DNA of 64,000 bases from Caulobacter sp. FWC26 (GTDB lineage Bacteria; Pseudomonadota; Alphaproteobacteria; Caulobacterales; Caulobacteraceae): assembly GCF_002742645.2 (NCBI RefSeq), contig NZ_CP033875.1, forward strand, positions 434,001 to 498,000, read 5' to 3'. Under the pieces are notes generated by a model. The model saw only the letters and a program-made list of their open reading frames with translations. It searched no databases and was not told the origin of the DNA. Below are positions 1-10,051 of the stretch, in pieces; position 1 is the first letter of the stretch; each line of letters starts with the position of its first letter. Position numbers and translations under genes: made by a program.

Positions 1-764
1 GCCGCGTGGCTGCGCAAACCAACACCTTGGCCAAGCCGGCCAGCTCGCCGCTGCTCAAGCTGCAGGTCTGGCGGTTCGCACTCTACTATTTCTTCGTTTT
101 CGGCGCGTTCGTAGCCCTGGCGCTTTGGCTGCCGCACTATCTGGTCGGGGTCTATGGTCTCGACATCCGGGTGGCTGGCCTGCTGGCGGCGGCCTACTCC
201 ATTCCGGGGTCTGTGTTCCGGGTGGTCGGCGGCTGGCTGTCTGACAAGATCGGCGCCCGGCGGGTGATGTACATCACCTTCGGGGTGAGCGTGATCTGCA
301 CCTTCATCCTGTCCTATCCGCCCACCCAGTATGTGATCGAGGGCGTGCGCGGCCCGATCAGCTTCCGCCTGGCGCTGGGCCTTGTTCCGTTCGTGGTGCT
401 GCTGTTTGTGCTGGGCTTCGCCATGAGCCTGGGCAAGGCGGCCGTCTACAAGCACATCCCCGTCTACTATCCCGACAGCATCGGCGCGGTCGGCGGTCTG
501 GTCGGCATGGTCGGCGGCGTCGGCGGCTTTGTTCTGCCGATCGTGTTCGGCGCGCTCAACGATCTGACCGGCGTGTGGACCAGCTGCTTCATGCTGCTGT
601 TCGTGCTGGTCGCCACGGCCTTGGCCTGGATGCACCTGGCGGTTCGCCGCATGGAGCGGGCCCGTACGCCTCAACTGTCCAACCTGCCGGAGCTGCCGGA
701 GATGGAGGCCCTCCATCCCGCGCCCAGCGCCTTGACTGCGGTGATCCGCGGCCAGAACCCCTAA
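1..764 (+). CDS. narK: NarK-type nitrate/nitrite transporter, C-terminal half (partial, 5' end outside window)
   Basis: Major facilitator protein of the inner membrane that moves nitrate in, or exchanges it for nitrite. About 252 residues are visible. They correspond to transmembrane segments 7-12, with the cytoplasmic motif GGWLSDKIGARR near residue 75 and a Gly-rich segment GGLVGMVGGVGG near residue 163. Full NarK proteins are about 430-480 residues, so the N-terminal half lies upstream of the window; the GTG at base 6 is not a real start. The gene ends 17 bases before a second narK. The two tandem copies resemble the NarK1/NarK2 pair that is fused in Paracoccus, but here they are separate genes. 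Function from family; the split from visible stop and start codons. Confidence 0.9.
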   Translation, partial: RVAAQTNTLAKPASSPLLKLQVWRFALYYFFVFGAFVALALWLPHYLVGVYGLDIRVAGLLAAAYSIPGSVFRVVGGWLSDKIGARRVMYITFGVSVICTFILSYPPTQYVIEGVRGPISFRLALGLVPFVVLLFVLGFAMSLGKAAVYKHIPVYYPDSIGAVGGLVGMVGGVGGFVLPIVFGALNDLTGVWTSCFMLLFVLVATALAWMHLAVRRMERARTPQLSNLPELPEMEALHPAPSALTAVIRGQNP

Positions 765-781
765 GAAGAGTGAACCGTCCC

Positions 782-2218
782 ATGGACAGATCGTCCCTCT
801 CGAATAGCGCCGGTCAGCGCGTTCTGGTCGACTGGCGGCCCGAAGACGAAGTCTTTTGGGCTGAGCGCGGCCAGGCCGTGGCGCAGCGCAATCTTTGGAT
901 CTCGGTGCCTAACCTCTTCCTGGCCTTCGCGGTCTGGATGGTTTGGTCGATGGTCGTGGCCAAGCTGAAACTGGTGGGGTTCAAGTTCACCACCGAGCAG
1001 CTCTTCTGGCTGACGGCCCTGCCGGCCCTGTCGGGCGCGACCTTGCGGATCTTCTACAGCTTCATCGTGCCGGTTTTCGGCGGCCGGCTGTGGACCACAC
1101 TCTCAACCCTGTCACTGCTGGTCCCCGCGATCGGTATTGGCCTGGCGGTGCAGGATCCGACCACGCCCTACTGGGTGTTTGTCGCCCTGTCCCTGGCCTG
1201 CGGGCTGGGCGGCGGCAACTTTGCGTCGTCGATGTCGAACATCTCGTTCTTCTTCCCCAAGCGCGCCAAGGGCAACGCCCTGGCGATCAATGCCGGGATT
1301 GGCAATCTGGGCGTCAGCGCTATGCAGCTCCTGGTTCCGCTGGTGATCACGGTCGGTGGCGTGCTGCCGTTCCTGGGCGGTCCCCAGACCGTCAGCCAAG
1401 CGGGGGGCGCAACCGAGCTTTGGCTGCAGAACGCCGCCTATGTCTGGGTCCCATTCATCGTGGCCGCCGCTCTGATGGCGTGGTTTGGCATGAACGACAT
1501 CGCCGACGCCAAGGCCTCGTTCAGCGAGCAGTCGGTGGTCTTCAAGCGCATGCACAACTGGCTGATGTGCTGGCTGTACCTGGGGACCTTTGGCTCCTTC
1601 ATCGGGTTTTCGGCCGCCTTTCCGCTGCTGATGAAGACCCTGTTTCCGGACGTGAACGCCCTGCAGTTGGCTTTTCTGGGGCCGTTGGTGGGCGCGGTCG
1701 CCCGGGCCATGACGGGCTGGGTGGCCGACAAGTTCGGGGGCGAGCGGGTGACCCACTGGGTGTTCCTGGCCCTGGGGGCGGGCGTAGCCATCGTGCTCCA
1801 CGGCGTGGGCGCCTTCGGCGCGGCCGCATCCTTCCCGGTGTTCTTCGGCGGCTTCCTGTGGCTGTTCTTCTGGACGGGCGTGGGCAACGCCTCGACCTTC
1901 CAGATGATCCCGGCCATCGTGCGCGGCGATCTGGCCAAGCGAATGGCCGGCGCGCCCGTCGCCCAACGCCTTAAGGCCTCGGAGATGGAGGCCGCGGCGA
2001 TCGTGGGCTTCTCCTCGGCGATCGGCGCCTTCGGCGGCTTCTTTATCCCCAAGGCGTTCGGTGACTCGCTCAAGGCCACCGGCGGTCCGCAGACCGCGCT
2101 CTACATCTTCCTGGGCTTCTACTTCATCTGCCTGATCGTCAACTGGGTGTTCTACGCACGCCCCGGCTCGATCCTGCGTCCCCTCGTCGCCAATCAAACC
2201 GCGGAGCGTGCGGCATGA
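782..2218 (+). CDS. narK: NarK2-type nitrate/nitrite antiporter
   Basis: A 478-residue, 12-helix major facilitator protein, predicted to exchange cytoplasmic nitrite for nitrate. The open frame runs further upstream inside narK1, but the ATG at 782 gives a protein of normal length, follows AAGAAGAG, and leaves a 17-base gap after narK1. The nitrate-signature-like Gly-rich segment GLGGGNFASSMSNISFFFP is near residue 140 and a second, GFSSAIGAFGGFFIP, near residue 405. The stop overlaps the narG start in an ATGA, so transport and reductase subunits are translationally coupled. Two sequential transporters usually mean one nitrate/proton symporter to start respiration and one antiporter for steady state; which is which cannot be told from sequence alone. 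Confidence 0.92.
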   Translation: MDRSSLSNSAGQRVLVDWRPEDEVFWAERGQAVAQRNLWISVPNLFLAFAVWMVWSMVVAKLKLVGFKFTTEQLFWLTALPALSGATLRIFYSFIVPVFGGRLWTTLSTLSLLVPAIGIGLAVQDPTTPYWVFVALSLACGLGGGNFASSMSNISFFFPKRAKGNALAINAGIGNLGVSAMQLLVPLVITVGGVLPFLGGPQTVSQAGGATELWLQNAAYVWVPFIVAAALMAWFGMNDIADAKASFSEQSVVFKRMHNWLMCWLYLGTFGSFIGFSAAFPLLMKTLFPDVNALQLAFLGPLVGAVARAMTGWVADKFGGERVTHWVFLALGAGVAIVLHGVGAFGAAASFPVFFGGFLWLFFWTGVGNASTFQMIPAIVRGDLAKRMAGAPVAQRLKASEMEAAAIVGFSSAIGAFGGFFIPKAFGDSLKATGGPQTALYIFLGFYFICLIVNWVFYARPGSILRPLVANQTAERAA

Positions 2219-5200
2219 GCCATACCCTTGATCGTCTCGCCTTCTTCACCCGCAAGACCGAGCTGTTCTCGGACGGCCATGGTGTCACCAATGACGAGGA
2301 CCGCGCCTGGGAGGAGGCCTATCGCTCGCGCTGGCGCCACGACAAGGTCGTGCGCTCCACCCACGGCGTGAACTGCACGGGCTCCTGTTCGTGGAAGATC
2401 TATGTCAAGGGCGGCATCGTCACCTGGGAAACCCAGCAGACCGACTATCCGCGCACGCGACCTGAGCTGCCCAATCACGAGCCGCGCGGCTGCGCGCGCG
2501 GCGCCAGCTATAGCTGGTATCTCTACTCGGCCAACCGGGTGAAGTACCCCCTGATCCGCGGCCGGCTTCTCAAGCTCTGGCGTGAGGCGCGGGCCACGCG
2601 CTCGCCGGTGGCGGCCTGGGCCGCCATTCAGAACGATCCCGCCGCGCGTGAGAGCTACACGCGCATGCGTGGTTCGGGCGGCTTTGTGCGGGCGACGTGG
2701 GACGAGGCGACCGAGATTGTCGCCGCCGCCAACGCTCACACGGTCAAGCGCTGGGGCCCGGACCGGGTGTTCGGGTTCTCGCCGATCCCGGCCATGTCTA
2801 TGGTCTCCTACGCCGCCGGCGCGCGCTATCTGCAGCTGCTGGGCGGGGTTTGCGGTTCGTTCTACGACTGGTACTGCGACCTGCCGCCATCCTCGCCCCA
2901 GACCTGGGGCGAGCAGACGGACGTGGCTGAAAGCGCCGACTGGTACAATTCCGGCTTCCTGCTCCTGTGGGGCTCGAACGTGCCGCAGACGCGCACCCCC
3001 GACGCCCACTTCTATACCGAGGCGCGCTATCGCGGCGCCAAGTCGGTGGTGATCTGCCCCGACTATTCGGAAGCCTCGAAGTTCTCCGACCTTTGGTTGC
3101 CGGTGAAGCAGGGCACGGACGCGGCCCTGGCCATGGCCTTTGGCCACGTCATCCTGAAGGAATACCACATTGACCGTCAGGTGCCCTATTTCCAGGACTA
3201 CCTGCGTCGCTACAGCGACCTGCCGATGCTGGTGAAGTTGGTCCCGCAGGGCGACGGCTACGCGCCCGACCGCCTGCTGCGGGCGGCCGACTTCGACGGT
3301 GCGCTGGACGAGACGAACAATCCCGACTGGAAGACGGTCGCCATCGACGAAGTCAGCGGCGAGATCATCGCGCCGTCGGGCTCGATCGGCTTCCGCTGGG
3401 GCGAAGACGGCAAGTGGAACCTGCAAGAGAAGGACGGCCGTGGTCGTGACACCAAGCTGCGCCTAGGCCTGAAAGGCGTTCACGACGAGGTCGCGCCGGT
3501 CCGCTTCCCCTATTTTGGCAATGTCGCGCCGCAAGGCTTCGACGCCACCGACCATCCTGATGTGCTGACCCGCAACGTTCCCGCGCGGCGTCTGAAGCTC
3601 CAGGACGGCGAGGCGCTGGTTGCCTGCGTCTATGATCTGTTCCTGGCCAACTACGGCGTTGATCAGGGCTTTGGCGGCGACCACATGCCCGCCTCCTACG
3701 ATGATCCCCAGCCCTATTCGCCGGCCTGGGCCGAGGCGGTGACCAGCGTGCCGCGCGATCAGATCATCGCCGTGGCGCGCGGCTTCGCGACCAACGCCGA
3801 AAAGACCAATGGGCGCTCGATGGTGATCATCGGCGCGGCGATGAACCATTGGTTCCACATGGACATGAACTATCGCGGCGTCATCAACATGCTGGTGATG
3901 TGCGGCTGCGTGGGTCAGTCGGGCGGCGGCTGGTCTCACTATGTCGGCCAGGAAAAGCTGCGCCCTCAAACCGGCTGGGCGCCGTTGGCCTTCGGTCTGG
4001 ACTGGATCCGTCCGCCACGGCAGCAGAACTCCACCTCGTTCTTCTACGCCCACACCGACCAATGGCGCTACGAGACCCTTTCGACCAAGGAGATCCTGTC
4101 TCCGACCGCGCCCGAAGGGGCCTGGGACGGGGCGTTGATCGACTTCAACGTACGCGCCGAGCGCATGGGCTGGCTGCCCTCGGCGCCCGCCCTGAAGACC
4201 AACTCGCTGGAGATCGCCAAGGCCGCCGCGGCTGCGGGCCGGGATCCGGTCGCCTACACGGTCGAGGCGATGAAGTCTCGTGAGCTGGAAATGTCGTGCA
4301 TGGATCCCGACGATCCAGCCAACTGGCCGCGTAACATGTTCGTCTGGCGCTCCAACCTATTGGGATCGTCCGGCAAGGGGCACGAGTATTTCTTGAAACA
4401 CCTGCTGGGCGCCGAGCACGGCGTTCAGGGCAAGGACCTTGGCGAGGCCGGCCAAGAAAAGCCCAAGGACGTGGTCTGGAGAGACCAGGCTCCGGAAGGA
4501 AAGCTTGACCTTCTGGTGACGCTGGACTTCCGGATGAGCACCACGGCGGTCTATTCCGACATCGTGCTGCCGACCGCCACCTGGTATGAGAAGAACGACC
4601 TCAACACCTCTGACATGCACCCGTTCATCCACCCGCTGTCAGCGGCCGTGGACCCGGCCTGGGAAGCCAAGTCAGACTGGGAAATCTTCAAGGCGATCGC
4701 CAAGACCTTCTCGGAGGTCGCCCCTGAAGTGCTGGGCGTCGAAAAAGACGTGGTCCTGACGCCGATCCAGCACGACAGCGCCGCCGAGATGGCCCAGGCC
4801 TATGGTCCGCAGGACTGGTACCTGGGTGAATGCGAGGCGATCCCAGGCAAGACCATGCCGCAGATCAGCGTGGTCGAGCGCGACTATCCCAACCTCTACG
4901 CTCGCTTCACCTCGCTGGGTCCGTTGATGGGCCGTGTGGGCAACGGCGGCAAGGGCCTGGCCTGGAAGACGCAGCACGAGGTCGATCTGCTGGGTGGTCT
5001 CAACGGCGTTGTCGCCGAGGGGCCGGCCAAGGGCCTGCCGCGGATCGAAACCGACATCGACGCCTGTGAGACCATCCTGACCTTGGCGCCGGAGACCAAC
5101 GGTGAGGTTGCGGTCAAGGCCTGGGCGTCTTTGTCGGCCCAGACCGGCCTTAATCACACTCGCCTGGCGCTGCCCAAGGAGGATGAGAAGATCCGCTTCC

Positions 5201-5943
5201 GTGATCTTCTGGCTCAACCGCGCAAGATCATCTCCTCACCGATCTGGTCAGGGCTGGAGAGCGAGCACGTCTGCTACAACGCCGGCTACACCAATGTTCA
5301 CGAACTGATCCCTTGGCGAACCCTGACAGGGCGTCAGCAGCTCTATCAGGACCATCCGTGGATGCGGGCGTTCGGTGAGGCCCTGTGCGTCTATCGTCCG
5401 CCGGTCGATCTGAAGACCACCTGGGTCAAGGGTCACAAGCCCAACGGCCAGACCGAGATCGTCCTGAACTTCATCACCCCGCACCAGAAATGGGGCATCC
5501 ACTCGACCTATTCCGACAACCTGCTGATGCTGACCCTCAATCGCGGCGGTCCGGTGGTCTGGATCTCGGAGATCGACGCCAAGCGCGCCGGCATCCAGGA
5601 CAACGACTGGATCGAGGTGTTCAACGCCAACGGCGCACTGACGGCGCGAGCGGTGGTGTCCCAGCGGATCCGCGAAGGCACCACCTTCATGTATCACGCT
5701 CAGGAAAAGATCGTGAACACGCCCGGATCGCAGATCACCGGCAAGCGCGGGGGGATCCACAACTCGGTCACCCGCGTGGTGCTCAAGCCCACCCACATGA
5801 TCGGCGGCTACGCGCAGCTGGCCTACGGGTTCAACTACTACGGGACGGTCGGCTCGAACCGCGATGAGTTCGTGGTCGTGCGCAAGATGACCAAGGTCGA
5901 TTGGCTGGATACGCCCCGGGCTCAGACGGAGGCCGCTCAATGA
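2215..5943 (+). CDS. narG: respiratory nitrate reductase, alpha subunit
   Basis: Catalytic molybdenum subunit of membrane-bound nitrate reductase, facing the cytoplasm, reducing nitrate to nitrite with electrons from quinol via NarI and NarH. The length, 1242 residues, is normal for NarG. The N-terminus shows the FS0 cluster pattern His50-x3-Cys54-x3-Cys58 in HGVNCTGSC, typical of NarG rather than periplasmic NapA. The conserved SFYDWYCDLPP segment near residue 220 holds the Asp that ligates Mo in the E. coli enzyme. The C-terminal molybdopterin-binding domain is intact. Starts in the narK2 stop (ATGA) and ends in the narH start (AATGA), so expression is tightly coupled. Needs bis-MGD cofactor, which fits mobA downstream. 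Confidence 0.98.
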   Translation: MSHTLDRLAFFTRKTELFSDGHGVTNDEDRAWEEAYRSRWRHDKVVRSTHGVNCTGSCSWKIYVKGGIVTWETQQTDYPRTRPELPNHEPRGCARGASYSWYLYSANRVKYPLIRGRLLKLWREARATRSPVAAWAAIQNDPAARESYTRMRGSGGFVRATWDEATEIVAAANAHTVKRWGPDRVFGFSPIPAMSMVSYAAGARYLQLLGGVCGSFYDWYCDLPPSSPQTWGEQTDVAESADWYNSGFLLLWGSNVPQTRTPDAHFYTEARYRGAKSVVICPDYSEASKFSDLWLPVKQGTDAALAMAFGHVILKEYHIDRQVPYFQDYLRRYSDLPMLVKLVPQGDGYAPDRLLRAADFDGALDETNNPDWKTVAIDEVSGEIIAPSGSIGFRWGEDGKWNLQEKDGRGRDTKLRLGLKGVHDEVAPVRFPYFGNVAPQGFDATDHPDVLTRNVPARRLKLQDGEALVACVYDLFLANYGVDQGFGGDHMPASYDDPQPYSPAWAEAVTSVPRDQIIAVARGFATNAEKTNGRSMVIIGAAMNHWFHMDMNYRGVINMLVMCGCVGQSGGGWSHYVGQEKLRPQTGWAPLAFGLDWIRPPRQQNSTSFFYAHTDQWRYETLSTKEILSPTAPEGAWDGALIDFNVRAERMGWLPSAPALKTNSLEIAKAAAAAGRDPVAYTVEAMKSRELEMSCMDPDDPANWPRNMFVWRSNLLGSSGKGHEYFLKHLLGAEHGVQGKDLGEAGQEKPKDVVWRDQAPEGKLDLLVTLDFRMSTTAVYSDIVLPTATWYEKNDLNTSDMHPFIHPLSAAVDPAWEAKSDWEIFKAIAKTFSEVAPEVLGVEKDVVLTPIQHDSAAEMAQAYGPQDWYLGECEAIPGKTMPQISVVERDYPNLYARFTSLGPLMGRVGNGGKGLAWKTQHEVDLLGGLNGVVAEGPAKGLPRIETDIDACETILTLAPETNGEVAVKAWASLSAQTGLNHTRLALPKEDEKIRFRDLLAQPRKIISSPIWSGLESEHVCYNAGYTNVHELIPWRTLTGRQQLYQDHPWMRAFGEALCVYRPPVDLKTTWVKGHKPNGQTEIVLNFITPHQKWGIHSTYSDNLLMLTLNRGGPVVWISEIDAKRAGIQDNDWIEVFNANGALTARAVVSQRIREGTTFMYHAQEKIVNTPGSQITGKRGGIHNSVTRVVLKPTHMIGGYAQLAYGFNYYGTVGSNRDEFVVVRKMTKVDWLDTPRAQTEAAQ

Positions 5944-7463
5944 AAATTCGCGCTCAGATCGGCATGGTCCTGAACCTGGACAAGTGCATCGGCTGCCACA
6001 CCTGTTCGGTGACGTGCAAGAACGTCTGGACCAATCGCGACGGCGTTGAATACGCTTGGTTCAACAACGTCGAGACCAAGCCTGGGATCGGCTTCCCCAA
6101 GGACTGGGAGAACCAGAAGCGCTGGAATGGCGGCTGGCGGCGCAAGGCCAATGGCAAGATCGAGCCCAAGATGGGCGCCAAATGGCGCATCCTGGCCAAG
6201 ATCTTCGCCAATCCGGACCTGCCCGAGATCGACGACTACTACGAGCCGTTCGATTTCGACTACGCGCACCTGCAGAACGCCCCGGAAATGAAGGCGTTTC
6301 CGACCGCTCGCCCGCGCTCGAAGATTACGGGCGAACGGATGGAGAAGATCGAGTGGGGCCCCAACTGGGAGGAAATCCTGGGCGGGGAGTTCTCCAAGCG
6401 CTCGGTCGACTACAACTTCGAAGGGGTCGAGAAGGAGATCTACGGCGCCTTCGAAAACACCTTCATGATGTATCTGCCGCGCCTGTGCGAGCACTGCCTC
6501 AATCCTGCCTGCGTGGCGGTCTGCCCCTCTGGCGCGATCTACAAGCGCGAGGAGGACGGTGTGGTCCTGATCGATCAGGACAAGTGCCGCGGCTGGCGCA
6601 TGTGCGTCTCGGCCTGTCCCTACAAGAAAATCTACTACAACTGGGAATCGGGAAAGTCCGAGAAGTGCACCTTCTGCTATCCCCGTATCGAGGTGGGGCT
6701 GCCGACGGTCTGTTCGGAAACCTGCGTTGGTCGTATCCGCTACCTTGGGGTCATGCTCTATGACGCCGACCGGATCGGCGCAGCCGCTGCTGCGGCCGAC
6801 GAGAAAGACCTCTACCAGGCGCAACTGGACGTCTTCCTGGACCCCAATGACCCGAAGGTGATCGCACAGGCTCGCGCCGACGGCGTGCCGGAAGCTTGGC
6901 TTGAGGCGGCCCGTCACAGCCCGGTCTATAAGATGGCGGTCGATTGGAAGGTCGCCTTCCCGTTGCACCCCGAATACCGCACCCTGCCGATGGTCTGGTA
7001 CGTCCCGCCGTTGTCGCCGATCCAACATGCGGCGGCCGTCGGCGCTCTTGAGACCGATGGCGACATGCCGGACGTCTCCAGCCTGCGGATCCCCGTTCGC
7101 TATCTGGCCAACATGCTCACGGCCGGCGACGAGGCTCCCGTTCGCCTGGGCCTTGAGCGGATGCTGGCCATGCGGGCCTACATGCGCGCACGCAGCATCG
7201 ACGGGCGGATCGACCACGGATTGGCTGAGCGGGTGGGGATGTCATCGACCCAGATCGAAGACATGTACCGCTACATGGCCATCGCCAACTACGAGGACCG
7301 CTTCGTCATTCCCACCACCCATCGCGAATGGGCGGAGGACACCTACGAGATGCGCGGCGACTGTGGCTTCACCTTCGGCAACGGCTGCTCTGGCGGTCGC
7401 ACGGAGGTGGGCCTGTTCGGCTCCAATGCGCGCTCGCCCGCCAAGCCGACGATGGAGGTTTAG
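5940..7463 (+). CDS. narH: respiratory nitrate reductase, beta subunit
   Basis: Iron-sulfur electron-transfer subunit of the NarGHI complex, 507 residues. Four ferredoxin-type cysteine groups are visible: CIGCHTCSVTCK near the N-terminus, CEHCLNPACVAVCP near residue 185, CRGWRMCVSACP near residue 218, and CTFCYP followed by CSETCVGR. In the third group Trp replaces the first spaced Cys (CRGWRMC), which in the family makes a 3Fe-4S rather than a 4Fe-4S cluster. The ATG at 5940 overlaps the narG stop; a longer upstream frame inside narG is not needed. It ends in TAG two bases before narJ. Confidence 0.98.
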   Translation: MKIRAQIGMVLNLDKCIGCHTCSVTCKNVWTNRDGVEYAWFNNVETKPGIGFPKDWENQKRWNGGWRRKANGKIEPKMGAKWRILAKIFANPDLPEIDDYYEPFDFDYAHLQNAPEMKAFPTARPRSKITGERMEKIEWGPNWEEILGGEFSKRSVDYNFEGVEKEIYGAFENTFMMYLPRLCEHCLNPACVAVCPSGAIYKREEDGVVLIDQDKCRGWRMCVSACPYKKIYYNWESGKSEKCTFCYPRIEVGLPTVCSETCVGRIRYLGVMLYDADRIGAAAAAADEKDLYQAQLDVFLDPNDPKVIAQARADGVPEAWLEAARHSPVYKMAVDWKVAFPLHPEYRTLPMVWYVPPLSPIQHAAAVGALETDGDMPDVSSLRIPVRYLANMLTAGDEAPVRLGLERMLAMRAYMRARSIDGRIDHGLAERVGMSSTQIEDMYRYMAIANYEDRFVIPTTHREWAEDTYEMRGDCGFTFGNGCSGGRTEVGLFGSNARSPAKPTMEV

Positions 7464-7465
7464 TC

Positions 7466-8149
7466 ATGGGTTTGACCTATCGCGCCCTGGGCCTTCTGCT
7501 CACCTATCCGTCCGACGAGCTGCGGGCCGGCCTGCCCGAGATCGAAGCTGCGCTTCTGGCTGATCCGGCCTTGCCTGGGCCGATCGGCAAGGCGCTGTCG
7601 CGTCTTGTCGCCACGGTGGCGGCGGGCGATCTCCTTGACCGGCAAGAAGAGTATGTCTGGCTGTTCGACCGGACCCGGTCGCTGTCGCTGAACCTCTATG
7701 AGCATGTTCACGGCGAAAGCCGTGACCGGGGCCAGGCGATGGCCGCCTTGTTGGAGCTCTACCGCCAGCATGGCCTGGAACTGTCGGCGAACGAGCTTCC
7801 GGACTACCTGCCTGCGTTCCTGGATTTCCTCAGCAGCCTGCCCGACGAGAAGGCCGCCTCGCTACTGGCCGAGGCCCTGCATGTTCTGGCCGCGATCGGT
7901 GAGCGTCTCCATAAGCGCGGCAGTCCCTATCGCGCGGTGTTTGGAGCCCTGACGGCCCTGGCCGGACAGGTTCCCGACGCGGCGGCCCTAGCCGCCTTGC
8001 TGGATGAGCCGGACGATGATCCGGCCGACTTGGCCGCACTCGACAAGCAATGGGCCGAGACCGCCGTCACCTTCGGGCCGGGCGAAGCGGGATGTCCCAA
8101 GGTCGCGATGGCGGCCATGAACCCGTCGTCGCCTGCGGCGACGGCCTAG
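7466..8149 (+). CDS. narJ: nitrate reductase assembly chaperone NarJ
   Basis: Cytoplasmic chaperone, 227 residues, that binds the NarG N-terminus and is needed for Mo-cofactor and FS0 insertion and membrane attachment. Family-typical residues are the N-terminal segment ALGLLLTYPSDEL and the central LFDRTRSLSLNLYEHVHGE (around residues 65-83). The long upstream frame reads through narH and is not used: ATG 7466 follows the narH TAG by two bases, with GGAGG in the narH end as ribosome-binding site. Position between narH and narI is the standard order. Confidence 0.96.
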   Translation: MGLTYRALGLLLTYPSDELRAGLPEIEAALLADPALPGPIGKALSRLVATVAAGDLLDRQEEYVWLFDRTRSLSLNLYEHVHGESRDRGQAMAALLELYRQHGLELSANELPDYLPAFLDFLSSLPDEKAASLLAEALHVLAAIGERLHKRGSPYRAVFGALTALAGQVPDAAALAALLDEPDDDPADLAALDKQWAETAVTFGPGEAGCPKVAMAAMNPSSPAATA

Positions 8150-8164
8150 AGGGGGGAGAAGATC

Positions 8165-8935
8165 ATGAACCTCAATCAGGCTCTTTTTGGCGTCTATCCC
8201 TATATCGCCCTGTCGGTGCTGGCGATCGGCTCGGTCGTCCGGTTTGATCGCGAGCAGTACACGTGGCGCTCAGGCTCCTCGCAACTGTTGCGCCGCCGGC
8301 AACTGATGCTGGGCTCGGTGCTATTCCACCTGGGCGTCTTGATGATTTTCGCGGGACACGTTGTTGGTCTGCTGACGCCGATCTGGATTTTCGACGCTCT
8401 GGGCGTGCCTCACTCGGCCAAGCAGATGCTGGCGATCGTGGCCGGTGGGATCGCTGGTGTGCTGGGGCTTTGCGGCGGTCTTGTCCTGCTGCATCGGCGA
8501 CTGACCGATCCGCGCATTCGCAAGACCTCCAGCTTCAGCGACATCGCCATCCTGGTCCTGCTCGTGGCGCAGCTTTGCCTGGGCCTGGCCACAATCCCGA
8601 CGTCGCTCGAACATCGGGACGGTCATGAGATGGTCAAGTTCATGTCTTGGGCTCAGGGCGTCTTTACGTTCCAGCCCGGCGTCGCAGATCACGTGGCCGA
8701 TGTAGGCCTTGTGTTCAAAGCCCACCTGGTCCTGGGCATGACGATCCTTCTGGTGTTCCCGTTCACCCGTCTGGTGCACATGCTGTCGGCGCCGATCTGG
8801 TTCTTGGGCCGAAGGGGCTGGCAACTGGTGCGCACCCGCCGGCTGGGCCCTTGGACCCGGAAGACCGCCCGCTCGGCGCGGACGCCGGTTCAAGCGGTCT
8901 ACCCCCGCAACACCCCGCAGATCAGGAAGGACTGA
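8165..8935 (+). CDS. narI: respiratory nitrate reductase, gamma subunit (cytochrome b)
   Basis: Membrane diheme cytochrome b of 256 residues that oxidises ubiquinol and passes electrons to NarH. Five hydrophobic segments are visible. Candidate heme ligands are the His residues in LFHLGVLMIFAGHVVG (helix 2) and the pair in the C-terminal half (KAHLVLG and RLVHMLS), matching the family pattern of two histidines in each of two helices. The C-terminus is about 25 residues longer than E. coli NarI and rich in Arg. ATG 8165 follows GGGGGAG. One base separates its stop from the next gene. Confidence 0.96.
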   Translation: MNLNQALFGVYPYIALSVLAIGSVVRFDREQYTWRSGSSQLLRRRQLMLGSVLFHLGVLMIFAGHVVGLLTPIWIFDALGVPHSAKQMLAIVAGGIAGVLGLCGGLVLLHRRLTDPRIRKTSSFSDIAILVLLVAQLCLGLATIPTSLEHRDGHEMVKFMSWAQGVFTFQPGVADHVADVGLVFKAHLVLGMTILLVFPFTRLVHMLSAPIWFLGRRGWQLVRTRRLGPWTRKTARSARTPVQAVYPRNTPQIRKD

Positions 8936-8936
8936 C

Positions 8937-10043
8937 ATGCGTTATCAGGTCGTTGGCGGGGTCCAAATCCCAGAAGCGCTGATCGCGCGCGAGGCGCAAA
9001 ACCATCCGTCCGAGGCCGGAGGGCAAGCGTGGGCCGAAGCGGCGAACGCCTTGGCGGTGCGGGCGCTTCTCCTGCACCGGGCTGCGGCCCTGAACTTGAG
9101 CCCCGAGCCGGAGTTCGACGAACAGGGGAGAGAAGAGACCCCCGAGGAGGCGCTGGTCCGGGCGGTCCTCGATCAGGAGGTGGTCGCCTCTTCGCCGACG
9201 CCGGAAGAGTGCCGCAGGCTCTATGAGGCGCAAAATCACCGCTTCATGAGCCCAAGCCTAGTCGAGGCGTCGCATATTCTGGTGGCGGCGGCGGGCGATC
9301 AGCCCGACGATCTGGATGCGGCGGAAGCCCTGGCCAGGGGGCTGATCCACGAGTTGAAGACCGCGCCGCAACGGTTCTCGGACTTGGCCAGAGCCCACTC
9401 GGCGTGCCCATCGGCGGCGGCGGGCGGGTCGCTGGGACAACTGACGGAAGGCGACCTCGTCGCAGAGGTCGAACAGGCCCTGGCGCGCCTCGACCCTGGG
9501 CAGGTCGCGGCGGATCCCGTTCGCTCGCGGTTTGGTTGGCATGTCCTGCGCCTGGATCGCCGTGCGCCCGGGCAGCCCCTACCGTTCGAGCGGGTCGAGC
9601 CGGAGATCAGGCTCAATCTTGAGGGGCGGGCCTGGTCGGCGGCGGCGGCGCGATATGTGGCGGATCTGGCGGCGCAGGCCCGACAGGGCGGCCTGCTGAG
9701 CGTCGAAGAAAACACCCCAGCGCCCCAGGTGTTGTCGCTTGGCGCGCTGATCAGCGACGCCAATACAGTCAAGGGCCTTGAGGCTTGGCTTGAGGCCGCA
9801 GATCCGGCTCTGCTTGACCGGTCGCGCGCTGCGGCCGCCGAGGCGGGGCTGGACCTCACCGACTGGGTGTTGCGTCAGGCTGACACGTTTGTCCGCGAAG
9901 CCGACGATGAGGCCTGGACGCGCTTGATCTCGGCCGCGCAAGGTTCGGAAGATCCGGCCTTGGCGGGGCTGGGCGCGATCCTCAAGCGAACGCTTGTGGC
10001 CGAGCCTCGGCGGTTCACGCTGGTTCAACGCCGCGGCGGATAG
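8937..10043 (+). CDS. parvulin-type peptidyl-prolyl cis-trans isomerase of the nar operon
   Basis: A 368-residue protein with a parvulin (PpiC/rotamase) domain at about residues 100-205, including ASHILVA, FSDLARAHS, GGSLGQL and FGWHVLRLD. No signal peptide or membrane segment is seen, so it is probably cytoplasmic. A C-terminal helical extension of about 160 residues is poorly characterised. Proteins of this kind often follow narI in proteobacterial nar operons and resemble NifM in layout; they are thought to help fold or assemble the reductase. One-base gap after narI supports co-expression. The exact client protein is inferred, not shown. Confidence 0.85.
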   Translation: MRYQVVGGVQIPEALIAREAQNHPSEAGGQAWAEAANALAVRALLLHRAAALNLSPEPEFDEQGREETPEEALVRAVLDQEVVASSPTPEECRRLYEAQNHRFMSPSLVEASHILVAAAGDQPDDLDAAEALARGLIHELKTAPQRFSDLARAHSACPSAAAGGSLGQLTEGDLVAEVEQALARLDPGQVAADPVRSRFGWHVLRLDRRAPGQPLPFERVEPEIRLNLEGRAWSAAAARYVADLAAQARQGGLLSVEENTPAPQVLSLGALISDANTVKGLEAWLEAADPALLDRSRAAAAEAGLDLTDWVLRQADTFVREADDEAWTRLISAAQGSEDPALAGLGAILKRTLVAEPRRFTLVQRRGG

Positions 10044-10051
10044 GGGAGCCC